NCBI GenBank assembly: GCA_903925075.1
Contig: CAIYDQ010000276.1
Span: 16,054-80,053 of the forward strand
Reading direction: 5' to 3'
Source: an uncultured Geobacter sp.
GTDB lineage: Bacteria; Desulfobacterota; Desulfuromonadia; Geobacterales; Geobacteraceae
Length of the DNA: 64,000 nt
Shown: positions 1-8,478 of the stretch, piece by piece
Position numbering within the stretch: position 1 is the first letter of the stretch
Layout of the letters: each line of letters starts with the position of its first letter
Position numbers and translations under genes: made by a program
Notes under the pieces: generated by a model
Databases searched by the model: none
The model's input: the letters and a program-made list of their open reading frames with translations, nothing else
Told to the model about the DNA's origin: nothing

Positions 1-1573
1 TGGTCACTTCGTACTGCAGCCGCTCGATGCGTTGAATGTCGGAGATGTGGCGCGAGGTGAGCCGGTCGATGATCTGCAGGATGCGCTTGTGCTCCTCGGT
101 GAAGTACCCCTCCTGCAGGGAGTTGAGGCAGATGACGGCGATCACCGTGTCGTCGCTGATCACCGGCACCGCCATCTCGCTGCGGATCAGCTCGCTCATC
201 AGGCGGTGAAAGCCGTCGTGCTGGCTTACGTCCGAGACCTTGCCGATGATCTTGGGCTTCTTGGTCCAGGCGACCAGGCCGGTGAGGCTGCGCTCCTCGG
301 GGGGGAGCTCGGCGCCGCCGATCTTGAAGGGAGGGATCTTTTTCTTGATCCATTCCTTGTGCTTGGCGCCGACGATGGCCCCCTCCTCGTCCTCGACGAT
401 CAGCCATTTTTCCGCGTCGCGCTCCTCGACGATGGCGATGCTGCCGGTGTCGGCGCCGATCAACTCCGTCGCCTTGGAGAGGACCTTGGTGAGAAAGGGG
501 TGCAGCCCCTCGTTTCTTTCCTGGAGCAGGTCCGAGATTTCCGACAGCACCTTGATCTCCAGATGCTCGCCCCCCACCTCGTTGATCACCCGCTCCACCA
601 TCTCGGCGTGGGTCTGCAAGAGCCCCATCTCGAACTCGGTGAAGCTGGTGAGTTGCCGGGTGAAATAATTCATCAGGCAGATGATGCGGCGCGACTCCGG
701 TTCGAAACGGGGCACCAGGTACAGGGAGCGCAGCGCCATCTCCTCGGTGAGCGCCCGGCGCTGGATGCTCTGGTCGCAGAGGTCCTTGACGAAGAACGGC
801 TTCAGCAGCCGGTCGTCGGTAATCACCCCCGACTCGTTGACGAACCGGGAGACGAGCGAGCTCCCCTGCTTGAGATCGATGTTGCCGATGCTCTCGTAGA
901 GCGCTTTCAGCTCCGGGTCCTGGGAGTGGCAGGCCAGCACCTCCATGCCTCCCTGGACCGGCACCAGCACCGACGCCAGCGTCAGGCCGTCGATCAGGCG
1001 CACGGCGGAGCGGACCATGAAGCCCGCGGCCTCGCGTTTTTTGTAGAGTTCGACCCTGCGGGCGAGCAAAAGCTGTTGGTGGTATTTGCGGGCCTGGTCG
1101 ACCATTTCCCCGGCGCGGGTCAGAAAAGGGGCGAGCCGGTCGATCCGCTCTCGGGAAAGGGATGGGGAGTCGAGGCAGACGACGCCGATGGATTTGCCCA
1201 GGCTGGTGATCGGCAAAAGCGCGGTGCCGTCGATGCGGAAGCGGCGGGAGAATTCGCGGTCGAGCGGCAGCCCGGTGGCGGCCGGGTGCTGGACCCGGGC
1301 GATCTGCTGGGTGACGAAGGAAATCGAGACCGCGGCCTCCGCGGAGATGATCGGGAAGGTTTCCTCCCTAAGCTCCTCGGCGAAGTCGCCGCAGGCGTAG
1401 GCGCAGGAGAGCGCGCCGCGCGTCAGGTCTTCCAGATAGATCCGGACCCGATCCTGGGAAGAGACCAGCCGGGCCCCGTCGCCGAGCAGATGGAGCATCT
1501 CGTCCAGGTTTTCCTTGCCGAAGGAGGCGATCTTGTCGCCGATTCGCACCAGTTGCTCTTCTATCGCAGTCAT
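1..1573 (-). CDS. GAF-domain sensor protein, C-terminus beyond window edge
   Basis: This minus-strand frame is open from an ATG at 1573 to the window edge (524 codons), so it is partial. The start has a GGGGACGAG-type ribosome binding site. The protein begins MTAIEEQLVRIGDK and appears to hold three GAF-like modules, at about residues 20-160, 170-325 and 335-510, separated by helical linkers. The third ends with a helix (ILQIIDRLTSRHISDIQ) of the kind that often leads into an output domain. The output domain (HD, sigma54-activator, kinase or other) lies outside the window. Soluble, probably a small-ligand or redox sensor. The long plus-strand frame over the same bases is an antisense shadow. 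Confidence 0.75.
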   Translation of the reverse strand, partial: MTAIEEQLVRIGDKIASFGKENLDEMLHLLGDGARLVSSQDRVRIYLEDLTRGALSCAYACGDFAEELREETFPIISAEAAVSISFVTQQIARVQHPAATGLPLDREFSRRFRIDGTALLPITSLGKSIGVVCLDSPSLSRERIDRLAPFLTRAGEMVDQARKYHQQLLLARRVELYKKREAAGFMVRSAVRLIDGLTLASVLVPVQGGMEVLACHSQDPELKALYESIGNIDLKQGSSLVSRFVNESGVITDDRLLKPFFVKDLCDQSIQRRALTEEMALRSLYLVPRFEPESRRIICLMNYFTRQLTSFTEFEMGLLQTHAEMVERVINEVGGEHLEIKVLSEISDLLQERNEGLHPFLTKVLSKATELIGADTGSIAIVEERDAEKWLIVEDEEGAIVGAKHKEWIKKKIPPFKIGGAELPPEERSLTGLVAWTKKPKIIGKVSDVSQHDGFHRLMSELIRSEMAVPVISDDTVIAVICLNSLQEGYFTEEHKRILQIIDRLTSRHISDIQRIERLQYEVT

Positions 1574-1690
1574 TCTCGTCCCCTGAGTACAAAATTTACA
1601 CACGAGGTACTCTAGAGAAAAAGGCGTCGGGTGTCAAGGGTCGCTTGGAGGTAAAGCCTATGAAGGCGGCCGCTTGACGCGGGCTGCGCT

Positions 1691-3532
1691 TCAGTTGAGT
1701 CCCTTCCTGATCTGGTACAGCTCTTCCAGGTCCAGCCCGTTCAGTTCGAAGAACTCTCTCTCCAACTCCTCCACGTAGAAGCGGTCCAGGCCGGAATTCT
1801 CCAGGAAGTCCTCGCGCAGCGAGCCGCTCTTCTCGGCGACGATGCGCGGCAGCAGGTTGTGGATGTAGACCGCTTCCGTCTTGATGGTGAGGATGGCCCC
1901 CTGGAAAAGGTGGGCGGGGATCTCCCCCTCGATGATCTTCTTGTGCCGCAACTCGTCGGTCAGCTCCTCCCTCAGCGCCTCCTGGTCCGCCTTGGTCGAG
2001 TACTTGGAGTAAAAGTTGCGAATCCTGTCCTTCATGTGGGCAAGCAGGACCAGGTGCAAGCGCTCGTCGGCGTCGATCCGCAGCAACTGCTCCAGGAGCG
2101 CCGCGATGGTATGCCGGTTCTCCTCGATCAAGCCCAGTCCCGCAGCCAGACAGCCGATCTTTTTCCTGCCGTAGCTCCCCAGATACTTGTCCTCGAAAAC
2201 GCCCGCCAGGAAGAGCCGGGCGAAAAGTCCGGGCGCCAGTTGGTCGAAGGCGCGCTTGTTGCCCAGAAGGCTCCTGATCATCTCCTCGGATATCTTGACG
2301 TTCTCCATGAAGGCCAACTGGTTCACGGTCGAAGAGGTGGCGTCGTAGCGGTCGAAGTAGGTGACGATGTAGGAATAGCCTTCCAGGATGGAGATGTCGG
2401 CTCCGTCGCGGATCTTCTCGTCGCAGACCTTGCTCGCCTCCAAAAGCATCTCCTCGAAGGCGTGGTCGCGGTTCTCGGCGGCCTGCTTCTTGGCGAACAG
2501 CAGCTTCAGCATGTCCTCGGCGTCGATGACGCTCTCGATATGGCGCTCGGTGAGGAACATCCCTTCCAGGATCTGCCTGGTCTCCGAGATGTAGCCGCTC
2601 TCCTCCAGATCGACCAGTTTCTTGTCCTTCTTCAGCATCTCGTCCAGCGTGTAGAAGAGCGCGCCGGGGATCTTGTTACGCACCGACAGGGTCTTCAGCC
2701 TGGTCAGCCGGGCGTTTTCCAGTTTGTCGATCTCCCCCTTGCGGTTGCAGGCGATCAGGATGTTTTTGTACTCGTCCACGATGCGCCGGTTGTCGGCGTG
2801 CTTGTACATCACGTCGATTCGGATCCGCTCCTGCTGGTAGCGATCGATGCCGTGGCGCTCGGCGATGGCGGCCAGCATGCAGAAGTCGCCGTCGCTGATT
2901 TTCTTGTTCTGGAAGTAAAGGGCGCGGAAGGTGTCGCGGTATTGCCGGTGCCGGACGTTGATCAGCTTGAAGAGCAGCAGGTGGGCATGGGGGTCGCCGG
3001 CGAGGGTGAGCATTTCTTCGATGATGCGGTTGTCGTCTTCCGCGCCCACGGCGGCGGAGCGCTTGAGGGTCTTGCCGAGGAGCTTGACCACCCGTTGCTG
3101 CTGCTCGCGAAGCGGCGCGCCGGACTCCGCGCCGGCCAGCGCGAAGAAGTAGTTGCAGACGGCGTTGCCGTCGAAGAAGATTTTCTCGTAGCTCTGATAG
3201 CCGTCGGTGCGGTCGCTGAAGGTAAGGGCACCGCTGAACTGGTCGTAGTGGCTGCCGTAGACGATCAGGCGGTTGGCCACCTCCTGCTTGGCCAGGTCGG
3301 AGGTCGGCTGGTCCACTCCGAACATGTATTCGCAGAAGGAGCCGCCGTTGCCGCGGTGGCCGATGCCGCCCGGGCCGACGACGAATTCGTTGCCGGGGGA
3401 GAAAAAGCGCAGCGACCCGTCGGCGGGGTCGGTGTTGTAGAAGTAGCGGCTGTAGGCGTCGGCCCCCGCCGCGATGGCGTAGAACTCGATGGCGTCGTTG
3501 GCTTGGCCGTGCAGTCGAACGTCGTTGAACAT
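1691..3532 (-). CDS. conserved-looking hypothetical protein, 613 aa
   Basis: I do not recognise this family. The protein is long, soluble, charged and largely helical, with no signal peptide or membrane segment. The first 110 residues are richer in aromatics and glycine (FVVGPGGIGHRGNGGSFC near residue 50), while the rest is alpha-helical with many E/K/R pairs, like a helical-repeat scaffold. Codon use matches the neighbours. It lies on the same strand as the GAF sensor downstream (117 bp) and the metallo-hydrolase upstream (65 bp), so the three may be co-transcribed. The start has only a weak AAGG site a few bases before the ATG, so a downstream start is possible. Confidence 0.7.
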   Translation of the reverse strand: MFNDVRLHGQANDAIEFYAIAAGADAYSRYFYNTDPADGSLRFFSPGNEFVVGPGGIGHRGNGGSFCEYMFGVDQPTSDLAKQEVANRLIVYGSHYDQFSGALTFSDRTDGYQSYEKIFFDGNAVCNYFFALAGAESGAPLREQQQRVVKLLGKTLKRSAAVGAEDDNRIIEEMLTLAGDPHAHLLLFKLINVRHRQYRDTFRALYFQNKKISDGDFCMLAAIAERHGIDRYQQERIRIDVMYKHADNRRIVDEYKNILIACNRKGEIDKLENARLTRLKTLSVRNKIPGALFYTLDEMLKKDKKLVDLEESGYISETRQILEGMFLTERHIESVIDAEDMLKLLFAKKQAAENRDHAFEEMLLEASKVCDEKIRDGADISILEGYSYIVTYFDRYDATSSTVNQLAFMENVKISEEMIRSLLGNKRAFDQLAPGLFARLFLAGVFEDKYLGSYGRKKIGCLAAGLGLIEENRHTIAALLEQLLRIDADERLHLVLLAHMKDRIRNFYSKYSTKADQEALREELTDELRHKKIIEGEIPAHLFQGAILTIKTEAVYIHNLLPRIVAEKSGSLREDFLENSGLDRFYVEELEREFFELNGLDLEELYQIRKGLN

Positions 3533-3597
3533 CGCCTTAATCCGTTTCCCCGGCGCCGTCCGGGTGTTCCGATATGCCGACGGTAATGGGTTTCATC

Positions 3598-4353
3598 TCA
3601 AAGCTCGGCCGTCAAGCCGTCGTAGGCGAATTCCACTCCCCGGGGGAGCCTCGCCTCGTCGCTTTGCCGCACCTCGTGGGTCAGGTGGGTCAGCCAGCAG
3701 CGGCGCGGCGCCAGGGCCGCCACCACCTGCAGCGCCCCCTCGATGTTGAAGTGGTTCGGGTGCGGAGAATAGCGCAGGGCGTCGATGATCAGCAGGTCGA
3801 GCCCCTGGAGCAGAGACAGGGACGCTTCCGGTATGCTGCTGCAGTCGGTCAGGTAGGCGGCGTTGTCGAACCGATAGCCGGTCGCCGGGTGGGCGCCGTG
3901 CATCATCGGTGTCGGGACGATCCGGCAGCCGAAAAGTTCGAAGGGGGCGACGACGGGGAACGGCTCCAAGAGCGGTGAGTACCCCTCGGAGTGAACTCCC
4001 TCGAAGATGTAGCCGAAACTGGCGGTGATCTTGTCGATGGTTTCCGGGCTGCCGTAGCAGGGGATGACCCGGCGGTGGATGAAGTGGAAGCCGCGCAGGT
4101 CGTCGATGCCGTGGATGTGGTCGGCGTGGGTGTGGGTGAGCAGCACCGCGTCGACGTGCGGGATCGCCTCCCGCAGCGCCTGCCGTCGCAGATCGGTGGA
4201 GGTGTCGACCAGTATGCGCTGCTCGCCCAACTCGACGAGCAGGGAGGCGCGGGTTCGTTTGTCGCGCGGATCGGTGGAGCCGCAAACCTGGCAGCGGCAG
4301 CCGACCATGGGAACCCCAGTCGACGTGCCGGAGCCGAGGATGGTTATTTTCAT
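3598..4353 (-). CDS. metallo-beta-lactamase-fold hydrolase, PhnP/RNase Z-like
   Basis: The 251-aa protein has the MBL-fold metal motif HTHADH at residues 74-79, followed by DD and later metal-ligand histidines (MMHGAH near 150 and THLTHE near the C-terminus). It starts MKITILGSGTSTGVP, typical of the PhnP/RNase Z-like branch, and has a CRCQVC cysteine cluster at residues 19-24 that resembles the extra zinc site of PhnP. Members of this branch are phosphodiesterases acting on cyclic phosphates or related esters; no phn genes are near, so the substrate is unknown. It is divergent from the glycosyltransferase at 4485. Confidence 0.85.
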   Translation of the reverse strand: MKITILGSGTSTGVPMVGCRCQVCGSTDPRDKRTRASLLVELGEQRILVDTSTDLRRQALREAIPHVDAVLLTHTHADHIHGIDDLRGFHFIHRRVIPCYGSPETIDKITASFGYIFEGVHSEGYSPLLEPFPVVAPFELFGCRIVPTPMMHGAHPATGYRFDNAAYLTDCSSIPEASLSLLQGLDLLIIDALRYSPHPNHFNIEGALQVVAALAPRRCWLTHLTHEVRQSDEARLPRGVEFAYDGLTAEL

Positions 4354-4484
4354 AAATGGCCTCGGAACCTGTTAGCGTAGCATGATTGGGCCGGGCGAGG
4401 CAAGGCTTTATCCCTTGCCTCGCGCCGGGTTTGCGGCTAATATCAAGGCTGTCCAAGATTCGAATATGCTTGCAAGAGGTTCCC

Positions 4485-5498
4485 ATGCGCGTCGGCATTC
4501 TGGCACCCAACTATTATCCGGCCGAGACCGGCAACGCCGTAACGGTGAGAAGGATCGAGCGGCAGTTGAAGGCGCTTGGCTGCGAACTGCAGGTGTTTCC
4601 GGTGGATCATATCCCCGGGGAGGCGCTCCTGGAGGGGCTGAAGAGGTTCGCCCCGCAGTTGCTGCACGCCTTCCACGGCTATCACGGCGGCAGGATGGCG
4701 CACGCCTTGTCGCAGTCGCTAAAGATCCCGTACCTGGTGACCCTGACCGGCACCGACGTCTACCAGGCGCTCTGCGACCAGCGCAGCCCGGAGGTCCACG
4801 TCGCTTTGCGCGGCGCGGCGCGTCTGGTCGCTTTCCACTCCTGCGTCAAGCGGCGCCTGGCGGAGCACCTCCCGTCCCTGGAAGAGCGCACCGCGATCAT
4901 CCCCCAAGGGGTGGAAGTTCAAGCCGATTCGGCCGCCGGCGAGGGAGACGGGACCTTCACCTTCCTGCTCCCGGCGGGGATCCGCCCGGTGAAAAACGTG
5001 CTCTTTCCGCTCCCGCCCCTGGCGGCGCTGCACGCCGTCTACCCGCAGCTGCGCCTGCTGCTGGTCGGTCCCGTGCTCGATCCGGTGTACGCGACGGAGG
5101 TGATGGACGCCCTGGCGGGTCACCCCTTCGCCCGCTATCTGGGAGGGGTGGGGCACGACGCCATGGGGGGCTTGTACCGCGCGGCCGACGTGGTGCTGAA
5201 CAGCTCCCTGGTCGAGGGGGGCATGGCCAACACCGTGCTGGAGGCGCTGGCCTTCGGCAAGGCGCTGCTGGTCACCGACATCGAGGGGAACCGCTCCCTC
5301 GTCAAGGAGTGCGTGACCGGGCTCCTTTACCGCGACGCCGAGGAATTCCGGAGCAAAGCCGAGCAGCTTTTGACCGACCCCCAACTGCGTGCGAGGCTGG
5401 GCCGAAACGGCAGGGCGCTGGTGCGGGAGAAGTATCCCCCGGAAAAAGAAGGGCTAGCCTACCTGGATTTGTACCGGTCGATGCTGCAAGTGCCGTAG
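4485..5498 (+). CDS. glycosyltransferase family 4
   Basis: The ATG at 4485, preceded by AGAGG, is preferred over the in-frame ATG at 4386, which would add 33 unconserved residues. The 337-aa product has a GT-B layout: an N-terminal Rossmann half (MRVGILAPNYYPAETGNAVTV) and a C-terminal donor-binding half with the GT4 features EGG near residue 245, NTVLEALAFGKALLVTD and a terminal helix. GT4 enzymes transfer sugars from nucleotide donors with retention. No other polysaccharide genes are adjacent, so the acceptor cannot be inferred. Confidence 0.85.
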   Translation: MRVGILAPNYYPAETGNAVTVRRIERQLKALGCELQVFPVDHIPGEALLEGLKRFAPQLLHAFHGYHGGRMAHALSQSLKIPYLVTLTGTDVYQALCDQRSPEVHVALRGAARLVAFHSCVKRRLAEHLPSLEERTAIIPQGVEVQADSAAGEGDGTFTFLLPAGIRPVKNVLFPLPPLAALHAVYPQLRLLLVGPVLDPVYATEVMDALAGHPFARYLGGVGHDAMGGLYRAADVVLNSSLVEGGMANTVLEALAFGKALLVTDIEGNRSLVKECVTGLLYRDAEEFRSKAEQLLTDPQLRARLGRNGRALVREKYPPEKEGLAYLDLYRSMLQVP

Positions 5499-5577
5499 GG
5501 GCTGAGCTTCGGTAGCCCAAAGCCCCTCCCCCTCCCGGTCCCCCCTGGCCCCTCCCGCCAGCGCCCTTTCGCCATCC

Positions 5578-5604
5578 GTAGGGGCGAACCTCGTGTTCGC
5601 CCTG
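5578..5604. repeat. REP-like short palindromic repeat
   Basis: The intergenic sequence starts GTAGG and contains the imperfect inverted repeat GGGCGAAC / GTTCGCCC separated by a short CTC spacer. It resembles the other GTAGG-headed palindromes in this window (13643, 17046, 23361). The surrounding gap 5499-5791 is C-rich and holds no gene I can support. Confidence 0.55.
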
Positions 5605-5791
5605 CTTTCCTTGCCCCCTCAGCTGCCCCCCTCTGCGACTTTTCAGACCCCTATAGATTGGCGCTTGCCAACAAGTCGGCATTGCGTAGAATTTCCTATC
5701 GGAAACTCGCGGCCGGTCTTTCGGCGCGGGAAGGGGCAGCATGGGCCGCTGGTGGCCCGACAACCTGGGTAGGAAAAAGGGAGGAAAGACC

Positions 5792-6259
5792 ATGGGAAAG
5801 GTGAAACTGTTGCTGTTTGTGGCGCTGGCCGCTTTCTTGACGGCCTCAACCGGATTCGCCGCGGAAACCAAATTCAAGGCGAACCTGAGTCCCAAGGAAG
5901 AGCTGAAAAAACCGACGAGCAAGGCTTCGGGCAAGGCGGAGTTCAAGCTTAGCAAGGACGGCAAGGAGCTGACCTACAAGCTGCACGTGAAAAACATCGT
6001 CAACGCCAACGCCGCCCACATCCATATCGGCGACAAAGGCGCGGACGGCCCGCCGGTGGTCGGCCTTTTCAGCGGCGCGAAGCCAGGGAAGTTCAGCGGC
6101 ATGCTCTCCGAGGGGACCATCACGGATAAGGACCTGATGGGCGACTACAAGGGCAAGCCCTTCGACGACCTGGTGAAGCTCCTCAGGTCCGGCGGCGCCT
6201 ACGTGAACGTCCATACCGACGCCAACCCCGACGGCGAGATCCGCGGCCAGATCAAGTAA
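5792..6259 (+). CDS. exported CHRD-domain protein
   Basis: The start chosen is the ATG at 5792 with a GGGAGGAAAG ribosome binding site; the upstream ATG at 5741 would place charged residues before the signal peptide. The 155-aa product has a cleavable signal peptide (MGKVKLLLFVALAAFL, cleavage after TGFAA) and one CHRD domain over the rest. The signature elements are visible: LTYKLHVKNI, AHIHIG, GPPVVGLF, and the terminal YVNVHTDANPDGEIRGQI. CHRD domains are beta-rich secreted modules of unclear biochemical role. It sits alone between convergent or opposing genes. Confidence 0.88.
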   Translation: MGKVKLLLFVALAAFLTASTGFAAETKFKANLSPKEELKKPTSKASGKAEFKLSKDGKELTYKLHVKNIVNANAAHIHIGDKGADGPPVVGLFSGAKPGKFSGMLSEGTITDKDLMGDYKGKPFDDLVKLLRSGGAYVNVHTDANPDGEIRGQIK

Positions 6260-6334
6260 GTCGGCACCCTCCGCCAAACCACCATGCCCGCCGGGTTCGG
6301 CCCCAAGCCTCTCCCCCCGGCGGGCATTGCTTCG

Positions 6335-7660
6335 CTAGCTCGCGTCGTTCTCCCAGAGCAGTTCCGCCGGCCCCGTTTCCGTCTCGCCCTCGATGCCGAC
6401 TTCCAGCAGCGCCTCGGCCGCCGGGGTCGGCAACTGCTCGATCCCCTGCATTTTTTTCTGAATGCGTCGGGCGCGCACGGCGGCGACGTCGATGCTTGAG
6501 GAGGCCTCGTCCAGCTTTTTCCTGGTTTTTTCCAGCAGGACGCCGAAGACGGCAAACTCGCTCTTGATGGCGCCCAAAAGGCGCCAGACGTCGCTGCTGC
6601 GCTTCTCGATGCTGAGCGTTCGGAACCCGAGGCTCAGCGAAGAGAGAAGCGCGGCGATGGTGGCGGGCCCGGCGACGATCACCTTGTGGTCGCGCAGTAT
6701 GGCGTCGAACAACCCCGGGCGGCTCAGCACCGTGGCGTAGCTCCCCTCGTTGGCCAGAAACATGACGGCGAAGTCGGTGGTGTCCGGCGGCGACAGGTAC
6801 TTGTCGCAGATCAGCTTGGCCATGCCGACCACCGTCTTGTCGAGCTGCCTGGCCGCCTCCAGCACCTGCGCCTGGTTCCCCCGCTCCTGCGCCTCGACCA
6901 GGCGCAGGTAGTCCTCCTGGGGGAACTTGGCGTCGATCGGGAGCCAGAGCGGCTTGTCGTCCCTGCCGGGGAGCCGGACCGCGAATTCTACGCGGGCCTC
7001 GGAGCCGGGCTTGGTGGCGACGTTGGCGCCGTATTGCTCCGGCGTCAGGATCTGCTCTAAAAGGTTGTGCAGTTGCACCTCTCCCAGCGTGCCGCGGGTC
7101 TTGATGTTGGAGAGCACCTTTTTCAGATCCCCCACCCCCGCCGCCAGCGACTGCATCTCCCCCAGCCCCTTGTGCACCTGTTCCAGTTGCCCGCTCACCT
7201 GTTTGAAGGATTCGCCCAGCCTCTTTTCCAGGGTCTCGTGCAGTTTTTCGTCGACCGTGGCGCGCATCTGCTCGAGCTTTTTGGCGTTGTCTTCCTGGAG
7301 CCACTTGAGCCGCAGTTCCACGGTCTCGCGCAGCTTGTCCAGGCGCTGCTCGTTGCTTGCCGTCAAGCTCCCCATCTGCTGGCTGAAGCCGTCGAGCTGC
7401 CCCTTTTGCAGGGTGGCGATCTCCACCATCCTCTTTTGCACCGATTCCCCGAAGAGCCGCAAGGCGCCGGAGAGCTCCTCGCGGTTTCTGGCCAGTTCCG
7501 ACTGGAACATCCGCTCCAGCCGTTCCAGCCCCCGGTCGAGCTGCTCTAAGCCGGCCGGCGGCGCGGGGGGGCGCTTCAGGCGCAGATAGCAGCAGACAGC
7601 GACCGCCAGGGTGGCCGCCGCCAGCAGCAGGGTGACGAGCTGGACCAGGTCGCCGCTCAT
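6335..7660 (-). CDS. rmuC: DNA recombination protein RmuC
   Basis: The 441-aa product has an N-terminal membrane anchor (residues 6-25), a long coiled coil (about 40-170) and the RmuC nuclease-like domain (about 190-390), with the family signatures TRGTLGEVQL, LPIDAKFPQEDY, SPPDTTDFAVMF and KVIVAGPATIAALL. RmuC limits DNA rearrangements at inverted repeats, and its core is related to restriction-enzyme folds. The start overlaps the end of the upstream hydrolase gene by 4 bp (ATGA), indicating translational coupling. Confidence 0.95.
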   Translation of the reverse strand: MSGDLVQLVTLLLAAATLAVAVCCYLRLKRPPAPPAGLEQLDRGLERLERMFQSELARNREELSGALRLFGESVQKRMVEIATLQKGQLDGFSQQMGSLTASNEQRLDKLRETVELRLKWLQEDNAKKLEQMRATVDEKLHETLEKRLGESFKQVSGQLEQVHKGLGEMQSLAAGVGDLKKVLSNIKTRGTLGEVQLHNLLEQILTPEQYGANVATKPGSEARVEFAVRLPGRDDKPLWLPIDAKFPQEDYLRLVEAQERGNQAQVLEAARQLDKTVVGMAKLICDKYLSPPDTTDFAVMFLANEGSYATVLSRPGLFDAILRDHKVIVAGPATIAALLSSLSLGFRTLSIEKRSSDVWRLLGAIKSEFAVFGVLLEKTRKKLDEASSSIDVAAVRARRIQKKMQGIEQLPTPAAEALLEVGIEGETETGPAELLWENDAS

Positions 7661-8460
7661 GGCTGTCCCGGCAGCTCTTTCAGGAACTGCCGCAGCGCCG
7701 CGTTGAACTCCTCGGCCTTTTCCATGTTCAGCATGTGGCCGGCCTGCTCGATGATCCGGCTTTGGCAGCAGGGAAGGCCCGCGGTCAAGAGCTCCAGCGC
7801 GCCGGGGGTGGCGGCGCGGTCCTCGGCCCCGGTGAGCACCAGCGCCGGTTGCCGGAAGCCGGGAAGCAGCGGAGTGTAATCTTTTCGATCACGCATGGCC
7901 AGGAGGCCGCCGGCCAGCCCCCCGGGGGCGGTGCCCCGCATCCAGGAGGTGACCTGGGCGATCAGCTCCGGCCGGGTGTGCATGCTGTCGGCGGCGAACA
8001 GAAGCTCGGCGAAGATCTTGATGATCGGATTGGCCCCCAGGCGCTCGGCCTCGGCGGCCATGGCGCTTCTGCGGTCGCGCCCCGCCTCGTCGTCGGCGCT
8101 GCTCCTGGTGGCGATGAAGCAGGCGGCCCGCACGCGCCGGGGGTAGCGCTCCAACAGGTCCATCAGGATGTACCCCCCCATGGACATCCCCGCCACCGTC
8201 GCCCGGTCGATCCGCAAGGCGTCCAAAAGTGCTATCAGGTCGTCTCCGAAGCGCTCCAGGCCGAATCCGGGCGTGGAGGGGTCGCTTTCGCCGAAACCGC
8301 GCAGGTCCGGAGCGATCACCCGGTAGCCCGCCTCGGCCAGCGGCTGCAACTGCGGCTGCCACATCCGGCGGTTGAGCGGAAAGCCGTGGATGAGGAGCAG
8401 GGCCGGTCCCGCGCCGCAGTCGTCAAAAGCAAGCTCGATGTCGTCGATGGTGAGTCTCAT
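7657..8460 (-). CDS. alpha/beta-fold hydrolase
   Basis: The 267-aa protein has the classic alpha/beta hydrolase elements: oxyanion loop LLIHGFPLNRRMW near residue 25, nucleophile elbow GMSMGG near residue 96, a late acid in GAEDRAATP and catalytic His in QAGHMLNMEK. The closest functional classes are 3-oxoadipate enol-lactonase-like and non-heme peroxidase-like esterases, and the sequence alone does not decide the substrate. It is translationally coupled to rmuC downstream and starts 18 bp after the cardiolipin synthase gene, so the three probably form one operon. Confidence 0.85.
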   Translation of the reverse strand: MRLTIDDIELAFDDCGAGPALLLIHGFPLNRRMWQPQLQPLAEAGYRVIAPDLRGFGESDPSTPGFGLERFGDDLIALLDALRIDRATVAGMSMGGYILMDLLERYPRRVRAACFIATRSSADDEAGRDRRSAMAAEAERLGANPIIKIFAELLFAADSMHTRPELIAQVTSWMRGTAPGGLAGGLLAMRDRKDYTPLLPGFRQPALVLTGAEDRAATPGALELLTAGLPCCQSRIIEQAGHMLNMEKAEEFNAALRQFLKELPGQP

Positions 8461-8478
8461 GATGTTCCTCGCAAAAGG

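Noticed and set aside
32..1615. 527-aa plus-strand frame
   Set aside because: Antisense shadow of the GAF protein: Asp/His/Leu/Gly/Val-rich composition typical of the opposite strand of GC-rich genes; the minus frame has recognisable domains and a ribosome binding site.
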